A stretch of 64,000 nucleotides of DNA, taken from contig CM055066.1 in assembly GCA_029204045.2 (NCBI GenBank), positions 22,548,120-22,612,119 of the forward strand. The letters run 5' to 3'. Origin of the DNA: Tillandsia leiboldiana. Its lineage: Eukaryota > Streptophyta > Magnoliopsida > Poales > Bromeliaceae. Each line of letters starts with the position of its first letter. The first letter of the stretch is position 1. Shown piece after piece: positions 43,901 to 56,063 of the stretch. The translations under genes and the position numbers were made by a program. The notes below the pieces were generated by a model that worked only from the letters and a program-made list of their open reading frames with translations, made no database searches and had not been told where the DNA came from.

Positions 43901-44495
43901 CCATGCACCGCGCCCGCCTGCTCCGTGGTCCAAGTCCACTGCGCCGACCAATCCAAAGAAGCCACGTGTCCAACCCCTAGTGCACGACAGCCCGTGGACC
44001 GCGCGCCTGCCCGCGCACCCGCGCGCTTGCCCGCGCGCTGCCCCCGCCCACGCGCTGCCCGCGGCCGCCCTGCCGCCTGCCCGAGCCCGTCCGCCGTGCT
44101 CCGCCGCTGCCCGCCGGCGGCCGGAAACACTGTTCCGGCATGAACAGTACCCGATGCTCAAAAATAACAAGTGGGTAGTCCGTTTTGACCGTTTTCGCGC
44201 GCTGAATCCGAATTTGATGTCCATTTTGCCAAATTCCAACCCCAAAATTTGCCGATGGCATCCGGAAAGGTATTCCTTGGTCCAAACTTCGCGCTGAGTC
44301 CAATTTTAATATCCGCATCGCGCAAAACCATTTCTAACGATCCGACGGAGTCCATTGATCACCCACGTGATCCAGTAAGCCCGAAGTCCGCCACAACTGT
44401 CCAATTGGTGCACAAACACCTCCAACACACAGTACAAGCTCCCCAGATGTCACCAATGACTCAACCACAGCTCTGCAGAGATCCAGGTCATCACA
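40936..44495 (-). repeat. Solo LTR S2, 3560 bp, TSD TGTAC
   Basis: It begins TGTCACGCCCCGAG and ends GGTCATCACA, flanked by TGTAC (40931-40935, 44496-44500). The uninterrupted site is visible in the 5' LTR at about 710-714. In element sense: GC-rich U3 (44490-43530), TATA box GGCCTATAAATAGG (about 43525-43512), candidate donor CACAG-type GACAG/GTAGGG at 43259/43258, and candidate acceptor TTGAGCAG at 41026. The family hairpin is degenerate here (near 41378-41400). ORFs of 201-353 codons at 43184-44318 overlap on both strands and are compositional. Confidence 0.92.
41595..41875. repeat. Short tandem repeats in S2
   Basis: A unit of about 56 bp with CTCATCATCGGGCAAATAAG occurs twice (from about 41599 and 41653). 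A 34-bp unit with CACCGGGCAATAACCGCGCC occurs three times (about 41767-41865). No function visible. Confidence 0.8.
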
Positions 44496-44652
44496 TGTAC
44501 AAAGGAGACTCTGTCCGTGGGCAGAGAGAATTTGTGTATGTGGCGGTCTGGCACGCACCGGGGATGAGGTTTAAGTTACCTTGTTAAGAAAAAAAAAATA
44601 ATACACGCAACTTTCTGCTTTGATAGACTCAAAAACCCCCGGGGGCGTGACA

Positions 44653-45773
44653 GTAATGCCTTTATCAAATCATCAATTTGGTAAAGAAAATGAAATACCA
44701 AGATCAATAGATGTTTGAAATCCCAGATAAATTAGATAATATATCTAGTCAAATTATTGTAAGGAGTGGCTCTTTGAGCATCTTTCAATAAAATCCCCAC
44801 CTTATACCAACCTTAGAATTCGACAGAGTCAAGTATTCCAAAAAGTATTTTATCTAATCAACTTGAAAAACCATGCTTGGTATACATGTGGTAGCTGCAC
44901 ACAGTACTCGGACGACCGAGGTGGTAGCTCTTTCCTCCATGTGGTGGTAGTTTTCACACTCCTCATTGGGATGTAACTCTTTCCACATCTTTTGCGCATA
45001 ACAATTTGCATTAACTCCCCCTCAATTGGCTATCAATTATTTAATATATAAGGTATTCAACCAAAAATTGTTCTCGATTTCATACTCGACTCAATTGTCA
45101 AATAAGATAAAAACTATACCAAGAGATCATTTGAGAGAGAAATTGACTTTGATCAAAACAAAGATGACTTAATTGACATAAATGATCATAGCATCAAATG
45201 AATTATTATGATGTCCAAAGCATAATAAATTTCAAATTATATAAAAGGATGCAGTTAAAGTCAACAGTACTAATGCTCAATTAATGTTCTATGTACAAAC
45301 ATAGATAATGAACAAAAACACAAAACAAAACCTAACCTAAGCAATGATTTCAAAAAGGAATTGTTTCAAGGAAAGCATTCCAATTGCCTTACGCAAATGA
45401 ATAAAACGTTTTTGATCCAAAGGTTTTGTTAAGATGTCAGCTAATTGATCTTCAGTTGAAATGTAAGAAATTTGAAAAATATTCGATTCAACTAGCTCCC
45501 TTAGAAAATGATATCTAAGTTCAATGTGTTTTGTTCTTGAGTGCAACACAGAATTATTGGAAATATTTATAGCACTTGTGTTGTCACAGAGAATTGTTAC
45601 CGAAGTTGCTGAAATCCGGAAGTCGCTCAACACACTTTTCATCCAAATGAGATGGGTTGAACAACTACCTGCTGAAATATATTCCGCTTCGGCAGTTGAG
45701 AGTGCTATGCAGTTTTGCTTTTTACTATGCCATGCAGCAAGGCAATGGCTAAGATAAAAACATGCACCACTCG
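44653..45773 (-). mobile_element. Sirevirus Y remnant between Tekay and X
   Basis: It is collinear with 25790-26915 of Sirevirus 1: the env-pol spacer with the identical 123-bp block (44872-44994), then the end of RNase H. It was cut on the left by Tekay and on the right by X (45774). The rest lies outside the window on both sides. Confidence 0.88.
45337..45772 (-). pseudogene. pol: Sirevirus Y RNase H, C-terminal fragment
   Basis: An open minus frame encodes AWHSKKQNCIALSTAEAEY, SAGSCSTHLIWMKSVLSDF, ILCDNTSAINIS, HSRTKHIELRYHFLREL and ADILTKPLDQKRFIHLRKA, then stops at 45337. It corresponds to about the last 145 residues of copia pol. It begins at the junction with X and so lacks RT and the start of RNase H. 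No stop occurs within it, so decay by point mutation is slight. The C-terminus is about eight residues longer than in Sirevirus 1. Confidence 0.9.
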
Positions 45774-47117
45774 TGTTGGGTTATGTATAATAGGATCTAA
45801 ATAGGGGAAAAAACACCTAGAGGGGGATGAATAGGTGTAAACAATAAACACTCAAAAATCTTTGCGATATAAAACCCAATGCGGAAAAAATAAATAACAC
45901 GTAGAGATTTTTATGTGGAAAACTCCAAACCGGAGTTAAAAACCACGGGACCGATAACACGGTGAAATCCACTAGAATTAAACACGTCCAAGGTGTTATA
46001 CCGTACTCACAGACGACTCAACCTTTTCCATACGCTCCTAGTTGATCTTCTCCGCTCGCTCCACGACGCTTCTCGAATCCACGATCTGCGTCCAACGCCG
46101 AATCCACGGCGTCCAACGTCGAGTCCACGACGTCCGACCGAATCCACGGTCTTCACCCAGTAGCACGCTTCGAATCCACGAACGTACCTCGCTCCGAATC
46201 CACGAGAGCGGTAGCACCTTGAATCCACAAGGCCACGCGAGTCCACGCGCCGATTTGGGATAAATCATTGTTTTTTGGGTGGTGATGATCCGCCGAATAT
46301 TTAGATTAGAAATAGATCGGAAATACCATCTAAGTATTCATTGATTTGATTCTACTCAAAATGTGAGTATGAAAACCTAGAATCAAATCAATCAATATAG
46401 ATGAAGAAACATAAGATAGAATCTATGATTTCCTTTCTTCTCTATATGTGGATCTTAGGCCGTATATAAGATGACGACTTTTAGGTTTAGCGGCTTCTTT
46501 TTGGATTAACCCTAGAAAAAGAATCATAGGGTCTATTTATAGGTTAGAAACCCTTGGAAGAAGATCAGGATCAAAAACTATCCTTTTCTTGAATTTTACA
46601 TGACGACGATCCGGATCGGAGATCGGCGATCCGGATTGCAGTAGCGAGAAAAACAGTTTCCAGAAAAACGAAGGTTCGGGATCCGGATCGAAGTACCTGA
46701 TCCGGATCGTTCATACAGTTCACCAAACATCAACGTTCGGGATCCGGATTGAAAAGCCTGATCCGGATCGTTCAAATAAAATGGTAAACCCAGTGTTCGG
46801 GATCCGGATCAAAGGAAGCTACGATCCGGATTGAACTGGTGTATAAACGAACAACCTTCGGGATCCGGATTGCAAAGTCTGATCCGGATCCTGAACATGT
46901 CCCATGTCCAGTTTTTGATATTTATGCAATTACAAATTCATCCAAGTGTTTCTACACTATAAGAAGTATTCGGATCACCAAAGATATTAAGTTAAACATA
47001 CCTGATCCTTTTGAATTCTTCTTTCTTGAGATTGAGTTATATGATCCAACCTTCTTTACCTTCAATCTTCAAGACTTAACCGAATTCACAAAATACGCCA
47101 ACTTAAATTCCGTAACA
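45774..47117 (-). repeat. Sirevirus X 3' LTR, 1344 bp
   Basis: The ends are TGTTGGGTTATG and CCGTAACA. It has ten palindromes in five pairs: 46608/46628, 46680/46699, 46741/46760, 46801/46823, 46862/46881. Pairs recur every 60-72 bp. An intact CCTATAAATAG box lies at about 46547-46537 in element sense. It has one pair more than Sirevirus 1. Confidence 0.93.
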
Positions 47118-47827
47118 ATCTCCCCCTTTGGCGGTTTCGTGACAAAACATAGATCCACTCAAGAAAATTCAAAAAGATATTTTTGTTGCTATCACCATAC
47201 AACAAAAATTTACAATGGAGATCCAAAATAAAATACATGAGTTAAACTCCTAAAACAGACTCTAGACTTAGACATCTGTACTCTCTGCAAAAGAAATCAT
47301 TCTTGACAAAAGAAATCGTTAGATACCTCAAGAATTTTATATCATTCAAAAACCACATACAAAGATGAAGTTTATACTCATTTATACTTACCATGACATT
47401 TATACATTCAGATATGTAATTTGATCATAGTTAAAAACCAACATATCTTCTATGCAATCAAAATCCAAATGTCATGTTAGTGAACATCAACTTGTTAGAT
47501 ATATTACATGCCCAAATAGTTAGTTGAATAGTTAGTCGAGGCATGCATTCAAACACAAATGAAAACCAAAAGTTGAAGTTCTACTGACCTTTCAAGTTGA
47601 GGTTATACTTACCTCTTTCAAGTTGACCTTTAGAGTTTCAAGTTTCTCACAAACATTGTATCATTGTTTATACTTCTCTCTCCCCCTTTTTGTCACAAAA
47701 GTTAGCCAAAAATTACCAAAATGGAGAGAATAGTTAACAGTTCAAGTACCAAAAGTTTGAGAACTAAAAACTAAAAACTGAAACTTAAAAACCTGCACAA
47801 GAGAAAATTATCAGAAATCAGCACAAG

Positions 47828-48637
47828 TCAATCATCTGAGGCAGAGTCTTCAGAGCTCGTGCAGCCCAGTTTTTTCAAAATTCCTTTAAGCATTCCCGAA
47901 ATCGTAGAACACTCTTGTTTCATCTGATGTATGCCCTTGGACATCTTTCTGAGTTCTAGAGCCATTTTATCTTGTTCTTGGTTGATGGAAGACTCTAAGT
48001 TTGCCTTTTGGTCAATTCTTCTGGAAGTTGAAGAACGTTGTGTGACGACTGACGGAGCAGTCTAACCTTCATTCCGAGGAGATCTTCTTGGCAGAGAATA
48101 TGAATTGTCAAGAGGTTCATTGCTTGGCACATTCTTTTTCCTTGCTTGCTGCTTAAGTATTGAGGAAGACTTCAGTAGCTTCTTGTTCTTTAGGTAAACC
48201 TTATTTTCTTCATCAATACCTTGTTGTACTTCAGTAAGAAATGTGTCCCAATCTTCTTCGTCTTCAGATTCATTTTCAGTTTGAGGGATATTCTTTGTTT
48301 CATCTTGACATGTTTCATTTATTTCAATACCTCGAGCTCGTCCAAGCCGTCGAGCAAGTCTTTTTCTTTTTGTCTTCCCAGAAGTTTCTTCCATTGGAGC
48401 TTTGCCCTTTTCAGCAGCAGTAGGCGGAGCCTTTGATGTTTCCGCAGGCGCTTTTCCTTTCGAAGCAGTGGGTGCTGTTGCTTCAACTTGCAACTCATCC
48501 CAATCGATCGATTCCGTCTCAGATTCCGTATCGGAATCATCTTTTGCTTTCTTCGCCTTCTTAGCCCTCTTGGGCTTGACAGTGTCTCTCGTATGTACCA
48601 TAGCAGCCAGAAGAAAAATGATCCAGGTGATCACCAT
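47828..48637 (-). pseudogene. Sirevirus X env-like gene, short form with one stop
   Basis: ATG at 48637 gives the same N-terminus as Sirevirus 1 (VITWIIFLLAAMV, then KPKRAKKAKKAK), acidic linkers and a Lys/Arg-rich stretch. The frame meets TAG at 48062-48064, then continues in the same frame through a coiled coil (SSINQEQDKMALELRKMSK) to KKLGCTSSEDSA and TGA at 47828. Total 270 codons against about 484 in Sirevirus 1: the central plant-transposon-protein domain is missing while both ends are kept. Confidence 0.8.
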
Positions 48638-48665
48638 TGCTATTGGTTTCTCGTGAAAAGAAATC

Positions 48666-49275
48666 CTGTGAGCAACAACTCAAGAACACGAAAAATTGTT
48701 AATTTTCAAAAATTTGAAAAATTGTACCCAAACAATCATTATCGTGTAGAGAGACTAAGAATCAAAATAGTTTTGCAAAAAGAATTTTAAAAATAGATCA
48801 ATCGCATGATTTTCGAAAATTCCCATTATATGCCCTAAAACCGAAATTTTTGAAATCGAAGGCCAAAAATCCGTTTATCATGAGAATACCTAGCATATAA
48901 TCAAAACTAATCTACCTAGAGTTCTTATTTCAAAAGAAATTTAAGAAAAAACCATCCACAAACGAAATAGATACAAGAATTTCATCACGTTTTGAGGAAG
49001 AATATGAAAAACTGTGAAAAACCGAGATTTTGATCAATAAAACTTACTTGGAATCGAAGAACTTGAGTTTGAAAGCTCCCAAGATGGATGAATTCTAGAG
49101 AGAGAAGCTCTGGAAACTTTGGAACAAAAGATTGAATTAAAAGAAATCAAAACCCTTTTGTTCTATATAAAACCCTAGCCGCGATCCGGATCAGTTCGTG
49201 ATTTCGATCCGGATCGGCTACCCGCAGAGAAAATCTACGTTCGGGATCCGGATCGGCAGGTCCAATCCGGATCGG
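48666..49275 (-). promoter_or_regulatory. Candidate internal promoter and leader intron, Sirevirus X
   Basis: In element sense: palindromes (49264 to 49183), CTAGGGTTTTATATAGAA (49178-49161), a donor CCAA/GTAAGT at 49048/49047 and an acceptor GCTCACAG at 48666, just before the env ATG. All parts are at the same spacing as in Sirevirus 1. Inferred from sequence only. Confidence 0.5.
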
Positions 49276-49394
49276 CTCCAACTTTTTCTTTAGAAAATTT
49301 CAGAGAAATTCTAGAAAAACCAGAAAAAGATTGTAAGCACTTTTGTGTATCAACTTTAAACAAAAATCATCGTTTCATACAACAAGAAATAGAT

Positions 49395-52300
49395 TGTCAC
49401 GCCCCGGGGTCGAAACTACGACCCGGGCTCGCCAACAGATCCGCCATCTGTACGGAAACTGCCGCACAGACGAAGCGTCTACCCTGCAAGTCAGATCTAT
49501 AGCTAAAAACATGTATCAGAGCTGAAACTAAAACCAAAAGCTATAGAATAAAACTGAACATCTGGAATAGTAAAATCTCCACTAGTACACAAATCCTCAA
49601 GGTACAAAGTCTCACAGAATGTCCAGTACAAAAGTGGAAACATAAAATACACCGGGTACATCTATCTCAGGCTCTCAATGCTGGTAAGGAACTAATCGGC
49701 CGCGTCCTCACCTCGATCTGCTGTCTCCGCGCGAACCAAGCCGGAACAGCTGCCTCAACCTGTCACCGCAGCGGGTGTGAGATCTACTGCAGAAGGCAGA
49801 TCTCAGTGGGTACCGTCCCAATATCCACGGTATGCCCACTAAGTCTACTAGAGGCAAAACAGATAGGTATGCAGATAGATAGATAGATAAGATAAAAGAA
49901 AACTACAGTTAATATGTCTCAACATAATGCTCAAAAGGAAACTCTATCATAAACATGCTATGCATACCCTCGCTACTGCTAAAATGCCTGAGTATCAATG
50001 CTCAAAGGAAAAACCATCTAAGAACATAATATGTAACCACCCGCTCATAACACTCAATCTCAAAGACTGCCAAAACTGGCTCAGTCCAGCCTGCGCCTGT
50101 CGTCTAGGAACGCACCTGCCCACTACCACACATCCACAAGAGGACGGGATTTACGTGGGGCGTCCTAAACCGACTATCTCAATCTCACACAAGTAACCCC
50201 ATGGTAACTCGGCCAGGGGTATCAAGCGACCACTAGTATATGAACTAGGCGCATATCCACATCGTAGCCTCGTCAGGCTCGGTATCATCATCGCACCCGG
50301 GACGTAGCTCGAGGGGTGCGACCCCACCGAACTCAAGTATCACATCTGTCTCACTGTCTCAATATGCGGCACATGCATGCTATAATCCACGATCAAACAG
50401 ATCGGTATCCCAAAGCTCGAACACACAACTCAGTCGGAAAAGAACCTCGACTCAAACACGAATAGCCCGAACACTCTCACAGCTATGTCGGAGAACCCTC
50501 AACGACTCAATCTGATAATGCACGACCATGGCTGAGTCGGGAAACTTCCACGACTCGATCTGCCGGAACCCCAAGATCCTCGAAGCTAAGTGGGAGAATC
50601 ACCTCCACCACTAAATAAGAATACGACCCATGATCTAGAGTAATTTCACTGTCCCATAAGAGATTTCAAATATCAAATGACACTATAATTCATCTCAAAA
50701 CTCAAAAAGGAGACCCCTCGGCCCCCTGGCACGAGGTCTAATGCACCCTGAATCTATGCCATACCTCTGGCGAACTCAAAAGTTAAAAACCATCTTTGAA
50801 AAGTCTAATTTTCGTTCAAACGAGTTTTTCTCGATTTTTACAACGCTCTAGGTGCATATATAAGGCCAACAGAACATGAAACCTAGTATCATATAGTATC
50901 ATGAGTATGCTAAAAATAATCTGGGGCTAAAACGAATTTTCCAGAAAAATGCAGGCAACTATCAGATTTAATTACAGGAAAAACAACATAATAATGATGA
51001 TCAAATTGCATTCAATAGCTTTAAAGGGCATTCCACACATTTTGGAGAAATTTCAACCCACCTGGAACGCTTTCCGCAGGCAATCGCTGAAGTCGGTGAA
51101 GTGCCGGAACCTCGAACTGACGAATCCTCGAAAATCGTGCCGCAAATCCCAGAAATAAATAAAAAATCCTCGGAAGCTCCAATTAAATTTTCCCGAGTCC
51201 ATATAAAAATTTCGGCGCGCAACGGCTCACTTCACACCTCCGCAGCACACAAGTACACATAAACTAAGTCCATCAGCTGCTACAAGGTGATCACAATCCA
51301 TTTTACCTCCACCTCAATCCAACAGCCAACAATAAAAACATAACCCACAACTCAATCTCCATGCTCACAGCACACTAAAAGTCCCACAACACATACCCTT
51401 ATGCTCCTTGCACAAATAAAATATATAACCACTTAAACCCAGATAGTAAATACCAAGTCCATCCATATACTCAAAAGAATTACATGCTCACATAATATCA
51501 TATACCAAAAATCCATAATCCACACTCTACAAGCTCCAATTAACAAGTTTCCCCAACACCTTCCCACTAACTCTCAAATGCACACATAACAAGGTACCCA
51601 CAATCCTACATACCACACAAGCCACCAGCTCACTAACACCATTAAAACCACCAAGTCCACAGTAGACATATGCCTAACACATGCATCCTCTATTACAATC
51701 ACAAAAGAAAATCCACAGCGCACACTTAAAAGCTCCATTTGTACACACCCATGAGTCCACAACACCAAACAAGTCCACCATAAAAATCTGCATACTCATA
51801 ATTAGATGCCCACATACACACAATATTAATTAAATCACCCACACTTCACAGCATTAACACAATCCACAAAACCCAAACACCATTTACCTAAATCATCCCA
51901 CACACATACACCAGTCCAAATGCACACAAGGAAAATTACATACCACAATCACTTAATTCCACACACTGTCCAGACTGCTCCGGCGAAAACTGCGTGCCGC
52001 ACAATTGACTCGGCCTCCGCGCGGCACCTCGCCGAAAACTGCACGAAAGACGTCGCCCTGAGAGAGAAAAACCAAGAAACTCAGTCAAACAAGGCTCACA
52101 ACGAACTCGCGACACACGGGCAACCACAGCCTCGGCGTGCGCGCTCACAGGTCACCACCACCGGCCCCCTGCTCGCTCGCCATCCGCATGCAGCAGCCGC
52201 GCCAACAGCGCGCTGCATGCGGCAGCCGCGCACAGCGCGCGGCCTTGCGGCCAAGTACCTCGCCAGCGCAGCGCTCTTGCGCGCATGCCGCACCCCCGCG

Positions 52301-53413
52301 TGGTACCCCAGCGCACAGGCCGCGCGCCCCAGCGCGTGCGCAGCGCCCGGGCGGCGCCTGCGCAGCGCCCGGGCGGCGCCCGCGCGGCGCCTGGGCCCGC
52401 CGTGCAGCGCCCAGGCCCACTGCGCGCGCGTCTCCTGCGTGCGTCCGCAGCGCGCCACTGCTGCGCGCCTGCCAGCAGCGCGGCGCCCGCTGAGCGCCTG
52501 CCTGCTGCGCGCGCGGTTTCCCCCGATGCGGCACCACCAAAAGCACCAAACCAAAAACCCACTCCATCCTCAACCCAAGCTAAATCAAGCTTTCTCTCTC
52601 TCTCTCTTTCTCTCTCTAAAACTGCATAGCCCAAGCAAAGCCAACCAAACCCAAAGGAGAAACCGAAAAACTGGAACTAACCTCGTTGAAGCTCCTCGCG
52701 CGTGCGCCGCTCGGCTTCCAACAGGGCCCACACCATCTCGACACCCCATCACCTCCTCTACTTCCCTTCCTTCTTTTCTTCACTTCTCTTCATCATCCTC
52801 CTTCATTTCTCTATTTAACACTTCCTCTGTTACAGCCAAGTTCCTCTGTTTTATGGTGAAGGAGGAGGTGACGTGGCAAGGTGCTTAATTAGGGGATGCC
52901 TAATTAATGAGGTAGGTGGCAGCATTTAATGCTCCACATAAAGAAATATCTCATCTCACCCCTCATTCCAACTAATTCATTTCTCACTCTCTTTCTTTCC
53001 TTCTTTACTTTGCTGCCTCAAAGACTTAACCCAAAATTAATTAAATTAATTAATTAATCCAAATTATGCCAACTCCAAGTCACTTTTTGCCTTCGGGGCC
53101 CCCGCACCAGCCCGGAACCTCCCGAACTCCGCTGTAATCTGAAAATACACATGTCCATAGCTTTTTCTCCTCAAAAAGCTCAACCGTTGAGTTGGAGTGC
53201 TCAATCCAAAAACCGGCTCCAAAATTGACAGTTCCGACTCACTTTTCGCCTTCGGGTCCTCCGCGTCAGCCCGGAACCAAGCTGGGGCTTCCGCGTAGAT
53301 CCGAATCAATCCGACATCATCTGTAAACACACAAGCAACATGCCCGAGGCAATTCCTCCGCCCCACTTCATCTTGCGAGGTCGGCGCGCCATCCGAAAAC
53401 CCAGTATTCTACA
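49395..53413 (-). repeat. E2 3' LTR (left), 4019 bp
   Basis: It starts TGTCACGCCCCGGGG and ends TATTCTACA. In element sense: U3 with TTAAATAG (about 52818-52811) and a purine-rich leader, candidate donor CGAG/GTTAGT at 52682/52681, (GA)n equivalent to the CT run 52588-52618, GC-rich coding-like segment (52100-52530), an AT/CA-rich long segment (51200-51960) without features, a GATA microsatellite (49873-49894), hairpin 49779-49804 and candidate acceptor ACTTGCAG at 49484. The sites of TRIM C (GTGGG, 49806-49810) and S3 (TACAT, 51481-51485) are uninterrupted. Confidence 0.88.
49779..49804 (-). other. Conserved LTR hairpin, E2 copy with compensatory change
   Basis: GAGATCT (49779-49785) and AGATCTC (49798-49804) pair over 7 bp with a 12-base loop. 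E1, S1 and S3 have GAGAACT/AGTTCTC at the same place. The right E2 LTR repeats the E2 form (56448-56454, 56467-56473). Confidence 0.72.
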
Positions 53414-56063
53414 CTCTCCCCTCCTTAAAAGGGTTTCGTCCTCGAAACCAGAATAAATCCATAACTTGGGAGGGTGTCTCAATCAAAATCTTCCTGAGTA
53501 ACCAAGTACTTCAGGTTTGAGGATCTAAGAATAACTCAATGTTCTTTCTATCACTGGCAAACATGCAACTCGATGAAGCTCTAACTCCTCGAAGCTATGC
53601 TAGCCCTGCCTAGTCCAAAACTTTTGACCTCAGTCACCATCATAGGCTTAGGCTAATTCCCAACGGCATCACTCTTCGCTGGGTCCTCAGTCGCTCTTGC
53701 AGCCGAAATCATAAGGCCTAAACACAGAACCTTTCGAAGTCGAAAGCTCACTCCCCCAACTTGGCAAACTACTTCTTCTCTCTTAGAAGTTGCAGCGCTA
53801 CCCTCAAGTGCTCCTCATGCTACAGGTCACCCCAGAAATAAATCCAGATATCCATGACGGGTACGGCTACCCACCCATCCAAACACAGCTGGAACGCCCG
53901 ATTCCTCAAATCCTAAGGACGGCAGGGCATCAATCCATCCACAAGATTGTGCTGTAACCTCACAATGCCCCTACCGGGTCCTGAACACCATCCGGGCACA
54001 GCCCTCGGCTGTAAGGTTCCATAAGACAATCAAACTCACGAGGGCATCTGTCGTAATACACTCCAAACCTGTTTGTACTCAAACCATCAAAGAAATCTCA
54101 CCGTTGTGTATTCACAACGTGGCATCACTGCCGTGAACCAATCGGCGTGGCATCACCACCGTGTATCCACGGTGTGGCATCATACTCAAGTATCCATCTC
54201 TCGGGTCCTCACTATCGTATTCCCACGACGTGGTACTGGGTCACACAGACCTCTCGATCCATCAAATCCCGCAGCTGCACTATCAGCTCTCACTCTCTGT
54301 CTTGTGGGTGATACTCCAATAGGTGCTACCATAATCGGCGCAGCTTCCAAATCCGCGTCAATCATTAACTCAATCTCGCTAAGCGGCGGCTTCAATATCA
54401 GATCAGGTAGACTCATACCCGGGATCACACGGGTGATAAAGATATTCCTTAGTCCCGGTGCCGCCGTAAGCACCTCCTCTACGGTCGCTCGCGAAGCGGT
54501 ACGATCACGACTCAAACTCTATCATGCCCTAGCTTCCTCTATAAGCGCATTCCTCCTGACCAGGTCCACGGAAGATCATTGTCCTCTCTCGACAAACCAA
54601 GATAGCACAACACTGGGGGAAACCAATCCTTGGCTAACTCTATATCCATGTCTAGGAGCTGACGTAAGACTAAAAACTCAGGGAATCAAATCCAATGTCC
54701 TACCTACACTGGCAGGACTGACAACACTCATCCTTGTGCTTCACGTGATATGAAATCTGATCCTGACGTGTACAGCCATCAGTCCTAACACTGGCCCACA
54801 CGAAGATACCCCTGCTTTACCGAAACACGCACATGCGGCGTTGGCATCAATATGCTCTAAATCCAAAGACTATAAGGATATCCATTAGATGCTGGGGCCA
54901 TTGCCCAATTACCTCGACTGTCAGGAACTTCTTGGTCTCTGTCTTCTCTGAGCCCCATGACCCTGAGACTGGAATCATGGCAACCTCGATCCACTCGACT
55001 AACCCAAGAATCAGGCGATACTGGACGCCTTTCTCTGGGGCCGGTCCCTCGCTCCTCGTCCCTCTTGGGCGCGGTCACTGATCCTTGGTCAATCCATCGA
55101 GCATGCACAATCACTGCATCTAAAGTCGGCGCCCGCTAGGAATACCCGAAGAGATAGCTATCCAGATGCAGTTCCCTCTAAAACATAATCAACCTCTAAG
55201 CCTCATCCTGGGCGACAAGGGGTACACGGCTCAACCGTCGCGGAGACCCGCTCCAGGTCATCAACTGCGCTCCCGGTGGTCCAACTGAACGAACTCAACG
55301 CCACCAACTCTCGGTATCCATATTCAAAGGTGCATGACCAAGCACCCTGATGCTTCTCCTGGGTGAACAATCTTCAATAACTTTTCTTTTCCAAGGCAGC
55401 AATCCAGTTCTCGGCTTCCTAAGGCTCCAAACTCTATCCCGAAATCTGCAGGGGATGGAACTGGATGAAGTAAATAATCGGTCAGCAACCTCTCGCTGCT
55501 TCAGCACCATCTGTGGCGCGATCAGGATCGAAGTCGACGACGTCGCGGCTGGAATTACTACTAGCGATACCCCGGAACATGCTCTCGGCTCAAGCATGTG
55601 CATCAAGCGCTCCATGTTCTCTTCCTAGCGCCGCATCACCTCAAAGTCTGGGCTACTGGGGCCTGTAACTCTCAGACCTCACTCTGCTCTATCCATTTAG
55701 CCTCCCGCTGTTCGACTCCTCATCCAAGGTCAAACACGCCCTCGTCGCTGCACGGCGTCTCGGAAGCATCAAAACCACTGCAACAGAACAAACATTAGGA
55801 CCAGAACTCTCTCGACCCAATCAAGCGAAAGTCTAAACATGTTAACCTTTCTAAAGCATTATGTTGTCTGCAGCCAACATAATCATCTTTAGAGAAATAA
55901 CACGTAAGATCACTCACCCCAATCCCCTAGGGGAGGTACAACTCAATCAGGACTCTCGCTAAAGTCACGTCTCTCACGACAGTCACCCTACTGTCCAACC
56001 AATAGCCTAGGGTCTCTAAGTCCTCAATGACCTATACACCTAGGCTCTGATACCACCCTAATC
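53414..56063 (-). mobile_element. E2 internal region
   Basis: After the polypurine tract comes GTTTCGTCCTCGAAACC, as in Tekay elements. The region 53460-54850 shows no gene; the 226-codon plus-strand ORF at 54073-54753 opposes the element and has no signature. A gag remnant is at about 55300-55460, and another minus-strand stretch (54857-55114) may be the Arg/Glu-rich gag C-terminus. A PBS closes the segment. Confidence 0.75.
55300..55460 (-). pseudogene. gag: Decayed gag fragment in E2
   Basis: The minus strand reads EAENWIAALEK, the gag-domain motif also seen in E1 as EAENWIAAMEK. Surrounding codons are broken by stops and frame changes (TAA directly after a few residues downstream). Only some 50 residues are recognisable. 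It shows that E1 and E2 descend from a gag-bearing ancestor and have both lost pol. Confidence 0.6.

Larger units (their letters stand above)
1..44652 (+). mobile_element. Old Ty3/gypsy chromovirus (Tekay/Del type), split by five insertions
   Basis: This is the host element of the left two thirds of the window. Seen: an LTR end at 866 (..GGCGTGACA), a tRNA-iMet-type primer site at 874, gag pieces (18652-19013, 19590-20035), RT remnant (20036-20884), RNase H (32937-33600), integrase plus chromodomain (37117-38570) and a 3' LTR (38613-44652) whose last 152 bp nearly match 715-866. The pieces read on across the insertions: the target duplications GAAGC and CTGGT rejoin the reading frame. A C-terminal chromodomain after the integrase defines chromoviruses; integrase and chromodomain wording fit the Tekay/Del lineage (family knowledge). 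The gag core is missing and several stops are present, so it is dead and older than its insertions. The left end and left target duplication are off-window; GTAAT follows at 44653. Confidence 0.9.
38613..44652 (+). repeat. Tekay 3' LTR, interrupted by S2
   Basis: It starts TGTAATGACACGGG after the eroded polypurine tract AAAGTGTGAGTGG and ends CCCCGGGGGCGTGACA. Net length without S2 and its duplicated TGTAC is about 2475 bp. Parts: AT-rich TAATTAATTA-type segment (38880-39130), GC-rich segment with spurious ORFs (39640-40340), and a tail shared with the window start. A possible donor TTGAG/GTTAGT is at 39334/39335. It contains no gene. Confidence 0.85.
45774..49394 (-). mobile_element. Sirevirus X, 3' part
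   Basis: The 3' LTR (45774-47117) is followed by the internal region up to 49394, where E2 enters. Internal order matches Sirevirus 1: polypurine tract (47118), env-like gene (47828-48637), leader intron sites, internal promoter (about 49160-49275). Its 5' half lies beyond E2, off-window. It is inserted in RNase H of Y after ACTCG (45769-45773). Confidence 0.9.

Noticed and set aside
43184..44245. 353-codon minus-strand ORF in S2
   Set aside because: It spans U3, TATA box and leader of the LTR, is rich in Gly/Ala/Arg by composition, and equivalent regions of S1 and S3 are open in other frames.
49873..49894. GATA microsatellite as a special feature
   Set aside because: Short simple repeat present in both E2 LTRs, mentioned there only.
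51920..52888. 322-codon plus-strand ORF in the E2 LTR (and 63214-63789)
   Set aside because: It runs against the element, is composed of GC-biased repeats, overlaps minus-strand ORFs of similar length, and has no family motif.
54073..54753. 226-codon ORF in the E2 interior
   Set aside because: It opposes the element, has no family signature, and the homologous part of E1 is not open.
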